A stretch of DNA of 28,579 bases, taken from positions 1 to 28,579 of IMG/VR virus record IMGVR_UViG_3300029913_000087; one strand, written 5' to 3'. The DNA comes from a virus. Below, piece after piece: positions 14,984 through 22,930 of this stretch (position 1 is its first letter; each line of letters starts with the position of its first letter). The notes under the pieces are model-generated. The model was not told the DNA's origin. It saw nothing but the letters and a program-made list of their open reading frames with translations, and ran no database searches. Both the position numbers and the translations under genes were made by a program.

Positions 14984-15053
14984 TTATCCTCGGAGTTTCA
15001 CCCCTAATTACTTTCCACAAATGATAGAAGCTCGATAGTACATTAAATTTTTG

Positions 15054-15485
15054 ATGTTCAGTTTTAGTATGCTTTCTCCCGATATCATTGCCGCTAAACT
15101 GCGTCGCATTGCCTCCAAAATTGACGCAAGCAAAAATCCGAGTACATCTCTTGTGCAACAGGACTTACGGAATTTAACAACGAGTATAACGCGTGACTCT
15201 CGTTTAGAAAGAATTGCGGCTGAAATCTATCATATTGCACAAGATGACACGATCGATGCTGGTCCTTGGGAGTCGGACGAGGGTGTAGAGGTTGAGCGCA
15301 GAATGAAAGATGCTCGTAAGGAAGACGATGAGCATCGTCTAGCCCCCTTCCTTAAGCGTGTAAAGGAAGAAATAGATAACTTTTTAGTTGAACTAAAGCG
15401 TGATCCGAATACCCCGAAAGCCAAGAAGCCTGAGGATCATGATGTTGTTACCAAGACGAAAGAGAACGAGAGTGTTAGCGGATAA
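15054..15485 (+). CDS. Small protein sharing a helical module with the gene at 13561
   Basis: Possible starts are TTG 15051, ATG 15054 and ATG 15069, none with an SD; ATG 15054 gives 143 residues. Residues about 12-40 include LRRIASKIDASKNPSTSLV, near-identical in pattern to part of the product of 13561. The middle contains further short helices. The C-terminal half is highly charged (EVERRMKDARKEDDEHRLAP) with coiled-coil character and a Lys/Glu-rich end. It probably works with, or was partly copied from, the 13561 gene. Function unknown; a minor head or scaffold component is a guess from context. Confidence 0.7.
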   Translation: MFSFSMLSPDIIAAKLRRIASKIDASKNPSTSLVQQDLRNLTTSITRDSRLERIAAEIYHIAQDDTIDAGPWESDEGVEVERRMKDARKEDDEHRLAPFLKRVKEEIDNFLVELKRDPNTPKAKKPEDHDVVTKTKENESVSG

Positions 15486-15559
15486 TACTGGTTAGATTTT
15501 TTATAATTTCTGCCTTCAATTTCAAGTAGAGTCCAGTCAAACCCTAAAGGAGTTTGCAC

Positions 15560-16624
15560 ATGGACGTTCAATACAAGCGTGGTGAATTTATTACATTTTA
15601 TGCGAAGATGAAAGTCCGTGTTGGTGGGACACACAATATTACTGTTGAAAAGGGCGATGAGATTGAATATGACGGCATGGTGATGAAATATGCCGGTATG
15701 GATGTGTCCATAGGACCGAGCCTGCGGTCATCTATTCGTCATGACTGGTTTACTGATGACATTGATGAACTCGATACCAGAGTTAGTGCCGTTGTTCCTG
15801 ATAGGAACGTGGCAAAGTCCCAGACGAAGAATACAGATCTTGCCCGTGTTCAACGTCATGATGAGCAGTCATCCATGACTACCGACAATAGTGATGAAGA
15901 TACTGTTATGAAGGTTAGTGACCGTCGTCCGGGGGCGGGGGTTGATAAGAACCACCCGGGCGGGCGTAACGTTCGAGCGGAGCCGATAGCCATTAAGAAG
16001 GGATTCAAGTCCAAGGGACTTGTTATAAATCCTGGTGAGATTGAAGAGCAGGACTACACCCCCGTAGCTCGTCTTCGAACGGCAGCAAAATCGAAGCCAA
16101 TCGATATGTACTCGTCTGAAGTTGGGCGGGTGAAGAGGGAGATCGACACGATGTCCGGCTCCGGTGCCATCCCGCTTCATAGAAGGGAAGAAACGTACGA
16201 GCGCGAGGGTGTAACAATGCGCGCTACTGGCAAGATGAACCGGCAAGCTCCCGTTGAGATTGCTCAGGAAAACGATGGTGAAGTGGTTGGAAAGGTCACG
16301 CATCGTTCGAAGACGGCCAGCACGGGGAACAACGGCGGGATTACGATCCGTGATACTAGCAATATCCGGAACGAGAAGACTGCGAAGTCTGCTCCGGTTG
16401 AAGTGAAGATCGATACCAATTTGTCGCCGAAGATCCGGATGGCTCGTCGCATTGATCCTAGTTTCCCAGCCGATTGGTCATTCACTGGACGTTTGGTGGA
16501 TAGACTGGACGCAGCTAAGAAGCATGGGGCTACATCTACATTCCTCGAAGCGTTGTATGCTGCTGAGGGGGATCAGATGAGAAAGATCCTTGAATCTGAG
16601 TATAGCAAACAATTTGGCAAGTGA
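15560..16624 (+). CDS. Structural-type protein, function unknown
   Basis: ATG 15560 is chosen because AAAGGAG (15546-15552) lies seven bases upstream; a TTG two codons earlier lies between them. The product has 354 residues. The N-terminal ~70 residues form a compact beta domain (GEFITFYAKMKVRVGG, VEKGDEIEYDGMVMKYAG) ending in a short aromatic segment (LRSSIRHDWF). A long, charged, low-complexity middle follows. The C-terminal 65 residues are helical (DWSFTGRLVDRLDAAKKHG). A composite hairpin and a terminator follow, so it probably ends a transcription unit. Codon use resembles the capsid group, which suits a virion protein. Confidence 0.75.
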   Translation: MDVQYKRGEFITFYAKMKVRVGGTHNITVEKGDEIEYDGMVMKYAGMDVSIGPSLRSSIRHDWFTDDIDELDTRVSAVVPDRNVAKSQTKNTDLARVQRHDEQSSMTTDNSDEDTVMKVSDRRPGAGVDKNHPGGRNVRAEPIAIKKGFKSKGLVINPGEIEEQDYTPVARLRTAAKSKPIDMYSSEVGRVKREIDTMSGSGAIPLHRREETYEREGVTMRATGKMNRQAPVEIAQENDGEVVGKVTHRSKTASTGNNGGITIRDTSNIRNEKTAKSAPVEVKIDTNLSPKIRMARRIDPSFPADWSFTGRLVDRLDAAKKHGATSTFLEALYAAEGDQMRKILESEYSKQFGK

Positions 16625-16666
16625 TGTAAATTTCTTATGGAGATTAATAAACGACTAAAGATTGGT

Positions 16667-16705
16667 TGGTCTTTCGAGGAAGCTATAATGCTTCCTGCTA
16701 GACCA
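16667..16705 (+). ncRNA. Two-tier RNA hairpin, type unknown
   Basis: Outer stem TGGTCT (16667-16672)/AGACCA (16700-16705) and inner stem AGGAAGC (16677-16683)/GCTTCCT (16690-16696) are separated by a small asymmetric internal loop (four and three bases), with a six-base apical loop. It lies between a structural gene and a separate terminator. No T-tract follows it, so an mRNA-stability element, processing site or small regulatory RNA fits better than a terminator. Confidence 0.45.
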
Positions 16706-16738
16706 GGTCACAAACAATTTGCCTGATACCAATTCAAT

Positions 16739-16775
16739 AAAGGGTCCCTGTCTGAAACTTTGATGGGGACCTTTT
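16739..16775 (+). terminator. Rho-independent terminator
   Basis: AAAGGGTCCC (16739-16748) pairs with GGGACCTTT (16766-16774) with one bulged G, followed by TTATT. Position after the 15560 gene supports termination there. The next gene's ATG is only five bases downstream, so that gene must rely on read-through or a start within the structure. Confidence 0.7.
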
Positions 16776-16779
16776 ATTG

Positions 16780-17166
16780 ATGGCCATTCGGACCGCTAAC
16801 GCAACAATTTATATTCAAGAAGAGCTCTCGGATGCCAGATTACGTGCGGATGAGCTGAAAAATTTCATAGCTCGTGCTCTTGACCTCGTTCATACCTCCG
16901 AACATCGTGATCATTTCTATGCCGTTGCCGGTGATATAATACACGCAGTTCCTGACTGCATGTTGAAATTGGAACGTGCTCTACAGGCTGCTGCTGTGGC
17001 AGTAAACGAATCTGACAGTCAGGAACTCAGACAAATTCTACGTCCCCAAAAAATCGATGAGTTGGAACGTGTTCTTGCTGATATGAGAATTAGAGTCCCC
17101 AAGCGGACCTCGACGAATTCAACTGTATTATATGACTATGACTATGACTATGAGATTGACAAATGA
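16780..17166 (+). CDS. Helical protein with a C-terminal Tyr-Asp repeat, function unknown
   Basis: ATG 16780 is used; a TTG sits one codon earlier, and there is no SD. The product has 128 residues and is nearly all helix (DARLRADELKNFIARALDLV, LERALQAAAVAVNE, LERVLADMRIRV), with coiled-coil character. It ends in a low-complexity D-Y-D-Y-D-Y-E segment encoded by a GACTAT triplet-pair repeat. Its stop TGA is overlapped by an ATG that begins the 10-base repeat also found at the start of the gene at 18208. This suggests the two genes once overlapped by four bases before a LAGLIDADG gene was inserted between them. Function unknown. Confidence 0.7.
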   Translation: MAIRTANATIYIQEELSDARLRADELKNFIARALDLVHTSEHRDHFYAVAGDIIHAVPDCMLKLERALQAAAVAVNESDSQELRQILRPQKIDELERVLADMRIRVPKRTSTNSTVLYDYDYDYEIDK

Positions 17167-17171
17167 TTCGT
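17162..17171 (+). repeat. 10-bp direct repeat flanking the LAGLIDADG gene (second copy 18207-18216)
   Basis: AATGATTCGT occurs at 17162-17171 and 18207-18216. A close relative, ATGGTTCGTGAT, forms the first codons of the endonuclease itself at 17186, against ATGATTCGTGAT at 18208. This is consistent with insertion at the start of the downstream gene with duplication of its first codons. Confidence 0.6.
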
Positions 17172-17185
17172 ATGTACAGTACTAG

Positions 17186-18178
17186 ATGGTTCGTGATTTA
17201 CTAGGGCATTTAATTCCTAAGTCATTCAATACCAGTGATGAATTACGATCAATAATTGATGGTTTATTATTAGGTGATGGAAGTATCAATACTAAAAAGT
17301 ATAAGTCTAAATCCGGTCCTAAATCTGGGACTTTTATTCTACGAGTTAAAGAAACTAGTTTTGACTGGGTAATGTTAGTCAAATCAAAATTCGATCAATT
17401 AGGAATTAAATCAAATATTCGTCATAATCCCGCTAAAAAAGATATTATTCAGGGTCGTATAATTAATAGAGGACCCAGTGTTGTTTTAGAAACTTGCGGT
17501 TATACTAATTTTCTCAATGAATATGAAAGATGGTATCCTAATGGCACTAAAATAGTTCCACAAGATGTGTGTATTGATCCGGTGTCGTTAGCACATTGGT
17601 ATATGGGCGATGGATGTTTGAATATTAATAAGACTGACAGACTCAGAATCACATTCTTCACAAATGGATTCACATATGAAGATGTTTTAGAGTTAAAAGA
17701 TCGCATGAATATTGTATATGGAATTTCTGGCTCAGTTCAGTTACAAAAGAAAAAATTTCCGATCATGAATTTTACTACTAGACATGCACTAATTCTTCTC
17801 AATATCATGAGACCTCACATAGTTCAATGTTTCAGATATAAAGTTGATAATATCAAATATGAAATGTCAAATTGTGTTGTTTGTGGGATTGAATTAAGAA
17901 AACAGTATGGGATAGCATGTAAAAACTGCCATCTTTCATATCAAAAGGCATGTAATCATAATAGACGTGATAATGATATAAACATAATTGAATTGGCTAA
18001 AGAATTTCGTAATGGTCTTAAACCAGTATGTCTCATCTGTGGTTTAGAATTTAATAATAGAATCGGAGTTAAGTATTGTTTTAATTGCCGTAATTACGTT
18101 CGGAAATTTAATAAGACTAACATTCGATTCGGTGATGATAGGATCGGTTTTTTCGAATTCATTCGAGGAAAAATGTGA
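17186..18178 (+). CDS. Freestanding LAGLIDADG homing endonuclease with zinc-finger tail
   Basis: The product has 330 residues. Motif 1 is IIDGLLLGDG (residues 23-32) and motif 2 is LAHWYMGDG (135-143), both with their catalytic acidic residue, the two-motif monomeric arrangement of the LAGLIDADG_2 type. The C-terminal ~100 residues add two CxxC...CxxC sites (CVVC/CKNC near 231-250 and CLIC/CFNC near 282-302), likely extra DNA contacts. Such enzymes cut a specific site so that repair copies their gene. It is AT-rich compared with flanking genes and has no SD. It lies between two genes that appear to have been joined. No intron sequence is evident, so it is freestanding. Confidence 0.88.
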   Translation: MVRDLLGHLIPKSFNTSDELRSIIDGLLLGDGSINTKKYKSKSGPKSGTFILRVKETSFDWVMLVKSKFDQLGIKSNIRHNPAKKDIIQGRIINRGPSVVLETCGYTNFLNEYERWYPNGTKIVPQDVCIDPVSLAHWYMGDGCLNINKTDRLRITFFTNGFTYEDVLELKDRMNIVYGISGSVQLQKKKFPIMNFTTRHALILLNIMRPHIVQCFRYKVDNIKYEMSNCVVCGIELRKQYGIACKNCHLSYQKACNHNRRDNDINIIELAKEFRNGLKPVCLICGLEFNNRIGVKYCFNCRNYVRKFNKTNIRFGDDRIGFFEFIRGKM

Positions 18179-18207
18179 ATAACCTTATTGTCAGGGTTTA
18201 GTATTGA

Positions 18208-19641
18208 ATGATTCGTGATATAAATAAATTCTCAAACATTGCAAAGAAAGAATTTCCACATGGATTTCTTCTTTCAGAAAGTGCTCAATACGCATACTTA
18301 TGTCAAGATGTGTTTGATAATATAATAAGTTTTGCGGCGGCGATACCATCCCACTTGCAACCTCTATTTCTCATACCAATAATGCTGGAAACAGCTCATA
18401 CGGCTTCTGTTGCTCGTATCGCAAGTCGTATAGCAGACGGATCTACTCCAACTGGAGACGGTGGTGAAAACGAAGCCGATTGGTTCGGGACCAAGACTTT
18501 CAAATATGATGATAATGAGCCAACTGTTCCGAGTTCGGAGCCGGGTTCAATTTTTGAGGTTGTTGACGCTGATGATATGACCCATCATCAAGAGTATAAT
18601 TTCGACGAAAATATTCAAACACCGACTGACACGTCATACATGAACGACGTGGATATGACACAATATTATGACTATCCATATCGGACGAAAGAACAACCGG
18701 TTCGACACTCATTCAAGCAAGTAATGCTGCTTGAGCTGCCTTGGCGCGTTCGGCTGGCTCTTAAGCCAAAGGAACTTGAGTCGAAGGCTCCTGATAAAAT
18801 AAAATCTAACGCCAATAAATGCAGAGTATCGCTTACTTCATACGATAAAAAGAATCGTGTTTTTACATTCGCTGTAGATGCAGGACACGGTTCGAAGACA
18901 GTTCAAGCATCTTTGTCTGATGTCGATAAAATTGCTCTTTCGTGTAATTGTCCATTCTGGCGGTATAATGGTCCAGAATTTCATGCCAAACATAACGCAT
19001 ATATGCTCGGTCAACCATTCGGTACAGCTGCACCTCCTAATGTAAGGGATCCGGATAGAAAATATTTCTTATGTAAACATGCCTATTCTGTCCTAAGACG
19101 TTTCGATGACTTTGTTCAAGAAGTCGCTGATGAAAATTGGGACCTCGACGATGCTGAACTTCTCGATCAGATCGATGAAGATTGGGATAGGCTCGAAGGA
19201 GTCACTGAAGTTCCTACAGACGAGCTTGACAAATTAGAAGTCGACTGGGATGAGACTCCGGAAGGTCTTGAGCCTGAACCCGCAGAAGCGGAGGAAGAGG
19301 CTGAAGAAGAATCAGAAGAGACCGAAGAAACGCCAGAAGAGGTCGTTGATGAATATAAAGTCGACCTTTCAGATCTTGAAGAACCGGATGACTATGAAGT
19401 CGATCTATCAGAACTAGAGTCGGATTATACGCCTCCAGAGGAGACGGACTATGAAGTCCCAGAAGAGTCAGACGATTATCAAGCAGTCAAAGAAGCTCTA
19501 GAGGAAGAACCCGACTATGAGGTTCAAGAGACTCCGGAAGAACCCGAAGAAGACTACGAGGTTCCGAAAGAAGAGGAATCCGAAGAAGAACCTGACTATG
19601 AGGTTGAATCCGAAGAACAAGAAGGACAGGAGCAACAGTAA
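18208..19641 (+). CDS. SWIM-type zinc-finger protein with acidic DYEV-repeat tail
   Basis: The product has 477 residues and no SD. Residues 246-291 carry the SWIM pattern C-N-C ... C-K-H (Cys246, Cys248, Cys289, His291) within SCNCPFWRYNGPEF and FLCKHAYSVLRRF. SWIM domains bind DNA or proteins. The N-terminal ~75 residues are helical and hydrophobic. Residues 80-165 are acidic and disordered, and 170-235 form a mixed domain ahead of the finger. The tail from about residue 315 is extremely acidic with repeated D-Y-E-V units, perhaps DNA-mimicking or a disordered linker. A late, head-associated role is plausible from position, but the specific function is unknown. Confidence 0.75.
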   Translation: MIRDINKFSNIAKKEFPHGFLLSESAQYAYLCQDVFDNIISFAAAIPSHLQPLFLIPIMLETAHTASVARIASRIADGSTPTGDGGENEADWFGTKTFKYDDNEPTVPSSEPGSIFEVVDADDMTHHQEYNFDENIQTPTDTSYMNDVDMTQYYDYPYRTKEQPVRHSFKQVMLLELPWRVRLALKPKELESKAPDKIKSNANKCRVSLTSYDKKNRVFTFAVDAGHGSKTVQASLSDVDKIALSCNCPFWRYNGPEFHAKHNAYMLGQPFGTAAPPNVRDPDRKYFLCKHAYSVLRRFDDFVQEVADENWDLDDAELLDQIDEDWDRLEGVTEVPTDELDKLEVDWDETPEGLEPEPAEAEEEAEEESEETEETPEEVVDEYKVDLSDLEEPDDYEVDLSELESDYTPPEETDYEVPEESDDYQAVKEALEEEPDYEVQETPEEPEEDYEVPKEEESEEEPDYEVESEEQEGQEQQ

Positions 19642-19649
19642 CGTTATAT

Positions 19650-20063
19650 ATGCCGATATATGGATATCGTTGTACTAGTTGTGATGTTCTTGCAGAACAT
19701 GAACTACCAATTTCAATAGACCAAAAGGCACAACACCCTCCATGTGTTAATTGTGGTGAGATATGTAATTATGAATGGATACCGTCTGCACCTCAATTTG
19801 TCCTTAAAGATGGTAATTCCGGATCATGGCCATCGAAAGGCAATCGCATTAAAGGACAGATGATCAAAAGATCAGAAGCTGCTGGAATTCGTCAGAGAAA
19901 TAGATTCGGAGAGGCTAAGAAAGCCGTACCGAATTATATGGGTAAAGAGACAACTGACTGGCATGAAGCGAAATATGAGGCCATCAAGGATAAGGGTCTT
20001 GAAGCGGCCCCAACATATAATGCGAAAATAGCCGAAGTTGAAAAAACCAAGATTAAGATTTAG
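19650..20063 (+). CDS. FmdB-like zinc-ribbon protein
   Basis: The product has 137 residues and starts eight bases after the previous stop with no SD. MPIYGYRCTSC with a second CVNC (Cys8, Cys11, Cys32, Cys35) is the signature of the FmdB-type small zinc ribbon found in many bacteria and phages. The segment PQFVLKDGNSGSWPSKGNRI resembles the variable tail seen in that family. The remainder is basic and helical (KKAVPNYMGKET, HEAKYEAIKDKG). In cellular proteins the ribbon has been linked to regulation, but in phages its role is not established. It probably shares an mRNA with the SWIM gene. Confidence 0.75.
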   Translation: MPIYGYRCTSCDVLAEHELPISIDQKAQHPPCVNCGEICNYEWIPSAPQFVLKDGNSGSWPSKGNRIKGQMIKRSEAAGIRQRNRFGEAKKAVPNYMGKETTDWHEAKYEAIKDKGLEAAPTYNAKIAEVEKTKIKI

Positions 20064-20082
20064 TAGCAGACTTTTGATGGTC

Positions 20083-20098
20083 ACTCACTAATGTGAGT
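20083..20098 (+). promoter_or_regulatory. Hairpin containing the GTG start of the collagen-like gene
   Basis: ACTCAC (20083-20088) pairs with GTGAGT (20093-20098) around TAAT. The GTG start codon is the first triplet of the 3' arm, so folding would hide it and could tune translation. No SD is present. Confidence 0.4.
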
Positions 20099-20830
20099 AC
20101 AACTATTAATGCCGTTCGTGGTTCCTCGCTAAACACGAGCGTCATAACAGCTAATATTAGTATAACATCGGATCAAATACTAACTGATCCGACTGGATTT
20201 TTATTTTCGAATGCGTCGTCAGTTTATAGTCAGTTACACGCTCCCAATACGTTTATTAATAATATCGTACTGACCGGTTATTCAATAGTACTTGGACAAT
20301 ATGTATATACATATAGCGCTGTTATGGTCGCTCAAGGATCTTCTGCACCGGTCCAATTTGTCCCGGGACCACAGGGGCCGATTGGGCTCATGGGACCACA
20401 GGGGCCGATTGGTCCTATGGGATTCGGTCCGCAGGGGCTACAGGGGTTCCAAGGAATACCAGGACCTATTGGACCGACTGGTTCACCTGGACCGGCTGCT
20501 CAAGTCATCATTAACACATCTTCGTTCACCATTACGTCACCTACGTTAAATACGAATTTTATTGTTGAATCATCTGCTGGAACAGGTCCAATTTCTATTA
20601 TTATTGCCGGTACTCCGATGAAGGGAGTGGAACTTGGATTCTATGATGAATCTCAGAACTGGATTACATATAATATGACCCTCACAGTTCAAGTTGGGTG
20701 GACCATGCGAAACCCGTGGGACATTCAATCTGCGGACACCAATTCTGTAATCTTCGGTGCCGGAGATGATGCTCTTAACGGTCAATCGTTTTCTATTCTT
20801 TGTGTTCCTTCGGTGAGCAAATGGCTTTAA
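20093..20830 (+). CDS. Collagen-like phage fibre/appendage protein
   Basis: The product has 245 residues from GTG. Residues about 92-133 form G-x-y collagen triplets ([19 protein letters not shown] and [15 protein letters not shown]), interrupted once. Flanking regions are Ser/Thr-rich beta strands. Phage collagen-like segments form trimeric stalks in fibres or head appendages, so the protein is likely a trimer with an N-terminal attachment part and a C-terminal beta tip ([17 protein letters not shown]). It overlaps the start of the downstream lipoprotein frame by ten bases, indicating a coupled operon with the LamG-like gene. Tail versus head placement cannot be decided here. Confidence 0.8.
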   Translation: MSTTINAVRGSSLNTSVITANISITSDQILTDPTGFLFSNASSVYSQLHAPNTFINNIVLTGYSIVLGQYVYTYSAVMVAQGSSAPVQFVPGPQGPIGLMGPQGPIGPMGFGPQGLQGFQGIPGPIGPTGSPGPAAQVIINTSSFTITSPTLNTNFIVESSAGTGPISIIIAGTPMKGVELGFYDESQNWITYNMTLTVQVGWTMRNPWDIQSADTNSVIFGAGDDALNGQSFSILCVPSVSKWL

Positions 20831-20985
20831 AACGACTTGCGATTTTTGCACTATTTGTCGGATGCGTTCCTAATACTCCGTCGAAATCGGATGCTGTCTT
20901 TGACGCCTACGATATGGCTCAAAGGTTATCGTGGTCCGGTCACCAACTCGACCTTTACGACATGGACTTGGAAGGATCAGAGTAA
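20821..20985 (+). CDS. Small lipoprotein frame, possibly the 5' part of the LamG-like gene
   Basis: The product has 54 residues. [15 protein letters not shown] is a typical lipoprotein signal with lipobox F-V-G-C. After it the frame reads [17 protein letters not shown] and ends at 20985. The last part overlaps the LamG-like frame at 20891, and its sequence looks less protein-like there. Either this is a tiny separate lipoprotein overlapping the next gene by 95 bases, or a +1 frame change near 20870-20890 joins the signal peptide to the LamG-like domain. The GGTGAG just upstream is a weak SD. Confidence 0.5.
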   Translation: MALKRLAIFALFVGCVPNTPSKSDAVFDAYDMAQRLSWSGHQLDLYDMDLEGSE

Positions 20986-21610
20986 TAACTATTGGCCGTT
21001 CACATTCAATGGTACTGCTGTCGTAGGATCGATGCGTTGGGGGCGTATTAACGGCTGGAATACCGTCAACTTCCTGGTCAACAACTCCTCGAACCAGAGC
21101 CGTTTTACGGTGACGGGACTTCAGTCGTCCAAGGTCGTCACAACGACCGCGTGGACAGTCGCGTCTATCTGGACGTTCACTGGAGCCCAATCATCGAATA
21201 CGGCATACCTGAATGCTGGAATCATTGGGAGTAGCGGCGGCTACTGGGGGATGAGCGTTGGACTCAGCGTCGGTGACGCCACGACGCTGAAGGTCTGGGG
21301 TATTCAGTATACCGGCAGCGATCATCCTGTGAGTACTGCGCCTGTCCTTCACAACAATACTGGCACTCAACACTTCTCGATCGTTCAACAGAACGGATCG
21401 ACAATTACTGCTCAACTCGACCGTAATGCTGCTGCTAGCGCTGCGAGCACGACCATGAACGCGACGGGGCTTACACAAGCTGTCCTGATTGGCGAAGCGG
21501 ACACGTCGGCCACCTACTTTCAAGGTCAACACCTTGAAGATCTCGCGTTCAACACCGCTGTCAGTGTTCCAGTGTTAACAGCTTACCTCGAATGTCGGAG
21601 TGGTCTCTAA
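20891..21610 (+). CDS. LamG/concanavalin-A-like lectin-fold protein
   Basis: ATG 20891 gives 239 residues; a TTG at 20837 would extend it, but that extension looks non-coding. The N-terminus [15 protein letters not shown] followed by [11 protein letters not shown], and the C-terminal HLEDLAFNTAVSVPVLTAYL with a final SGL, are the opening and closing strands typical of LamG-like jelly rolls in phage and bacterial surface proteins. Such domains bind glycans or other surface ligands. No SD precedes ATG 20891. The stop TAA shares its last base with the ATG of the next lipoprotein gene. Codon use is GC-richer than its neighbours. Confidence 0.65.
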   Translation: MLSLTPTIWLKGYRGPVTNSTFTTWTWKDQSNNYWPFTFNGTAVVGSMRWGRINGWNTVNFLVNNSSNQSRFTVTGLQSSKVVTTTAWTVASIWTFTGAQSSNTAYLNAGIIGSSGGYWGMSVGLSVGDATTLKVWGIQYTGSDHPVSTAPVLHNNTGTQHFSIVQQNGSTITAQLDRNAAASAASTTMNATGLTQAVLIGEADTSATYFQGQHLEDLAFNTAVSVPVLTAYLECRSGL

Positions 21611-21804
21611 TGAGAAAAATGGCTTTGGTGATCGTATGTTTGTGTATAGCTTGTCCGCCTCCTCCTACAGTGCCAGTTGGGGCGAAGATCTGCAATGTTC
21701 CTGGTGATTGTGACTATCCGGCTGAAACTTGCGGATTTTCAGGATGGAATACTGTACTTACATGTATCCCGAATACAGTAACTAAGATACCATGTCATAA
21801 TTAA
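21610..21804 (+). CDS. Small cysteine-rich lipoprotein
   Basis: The product is 64 residues. Start and upstream stop overlap as TAATG, and GGAG (21597-21600) serves as SD within the end of the LamG-like gene. MRKMALVIVCLCIACPPPP is a lipoprotein signal with lipobox C-I-A-C, then Pro-rich. The mature part contains five further Cys, likely disulfide-bonded outside the cytoplasm. Phage lipoproteins of this size can act in superinfection exclusion or lysis, but nothing here proves either. It is encoded within the collagen-like/LamG-like unit, the second lipoprotein signal in 800 bases. Confidence 0.7.
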   Translation: MRKMALVIVCLCIACPPPPTVPVGAKICNVPGDCDYPAETCGFSGWNTVLTCIPNTVTKIPCHN

Positions 21805-21840
21805 TAGTTTGAGCAATTTTTCATAAGCAAAAATTCATGG

Positions 21841-22890
21841 ATGGCTAGATACTTATCACTTTATAGACGTCGTACAAATCTGATTGACGTGAATCTTCAA
21901 TCAGGATTAGGGTCACTTATCCCTACACGCGCCAATGCTGCATCATATAATTTTCAAGTCGCATCGAATTTTGATATAACGACATCAAGTTGGTTGACAT
22001 TTCAAAATGTACCAGCTTCCGGTGGTTTTACATCACTTAACGCTAGAAGTATAGCATTTGATGGGGAACAATTTAGTCAGTCAAGGACTCCATATCTTAC
22101 CAGATTCAGGTTTGCTCCATCTGATTATTCAACGATTTTTACATCGGCCGGAGTTAGCGATTTAACTCCTATTTGGTTAAGAGTTGTTCAAGTTAATTCC
22201 AATGGTACTACAGATGCGGAAGGGTACCCAACGATTACTGGTACCGTAAACTTAAATACTCTTGTGTATGGATCTGGTGGAAGTGTTGATACACTAACTT
22301 TAATAATTAGTCAAGACGGTGGAGGGGATCAAACTATAACCTTTGCCGCACCAGGTAATCGTGGTGCAATAATTACGCAAATTAACGCGATTGTATCACC
22401 TGGAATAGTTGCTAGTATTAATCCAAATAATCAATTGGTACTGATCTCATCTACTGGGGTTGGAGCTTCATTCTCCATAAAGTTAGAGGCGGGAAGCACA
22501 TCTCTTACTGCCCTAGGACTAGTATCAGGCACTGTTACTGGTGCGATAAACCTTGCGGAAGCTCCGCACCTAATTCTACCATATAGCTCTCAACCAAATC
22601 GCCCAATACTTCTCTCGGGTACGGCTCCATCCGGAGCCGCCATCATAAATTCACAAGAGATTCAATTACCACTTCAAGTGAATAATATTCAGGTTCAGAA
22701 TAACGGTAGTAATATCCTTATGATTGCATTTGAGCCGTCAGGTCCTGAATTTTTACTTAACCCTTTCTCGGAAGAGGGAACGAACCTTGTTGAAACTTTC
22801 CCCGCTTCCTCACAAATATTTGTGCGTGGAGCTGGTGGTTCAACGACCTTTAGTTTGATCTCCGCTCTTCGGAATAACCCTATTCAGTAA
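21841..22890 (+). CDS. Beta-rich virion protein, tail/appendage type
   Basis: The product has 349 residues and no SD (ATG 21841 follows TTCATGG). It is rich in Ser, Thr, Asn, Gly and Ile with few charges, as in fibres and baseplate-type proteins. The central part (about residues 140-235) has a pattern seen in flagellar-hook-like and virion beta domains: DTLTLIISQDGG, ITQINAIV, NQLVLISSTGVGASFSIKLE. A C-terminal strand-rich part follows. A related pattern occurs in the 23819 gene. A short CAATTT/AAATTG stem follows the stop. Structural assignment is inference from composition and neighbours. Confidence 0.7.
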   Translation: MARYLSLYRRRTNLIDVNLQSGLGSLIPTRANAASYNFQVASNFDITTSSWLTFQNVPASGGFTSLNARSIAFDGEQFSQSRTPYLTRFRFAPSDYSTIFTSAGVSDLTPIWLRVVQVNSNGTTDAEGYPTITGTVNLNTLVYGSGGSVDTLTLIISQDGGGDQTITFAAPGNRGAIITQINAIVSPGIVASINPNNQLVLISSTGVGASFSIKLEAGSTSLTALGLVSGTVTGAINLAEAPHLILPYSSQPNRPILLSGTAPSGAAIINSQEIQLPLQVNNIQVQNNGSNILMIAFEPSGPEFLLNPFSEEGTNLVETFPASSQIFVRGAGGSTTFSLISALRNNPIQ

Positions 22891-22930
22891 TCCAATTTTT
22901 ATATCATTAAATTGATAGGAGTAATCAGGC

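Noticed and set aside
17167-18207. Group I intron around the LAGLIDADG gene
   Set aside because: The 19 and 29 bases outside the ORF leave no room for an intron core, and both flanking genes have complete ends.
18217-18225. TATAAATAA as a late promoter
   Set aside because: It lies inside the first codons of the SWIM gene and could not serve that gene.
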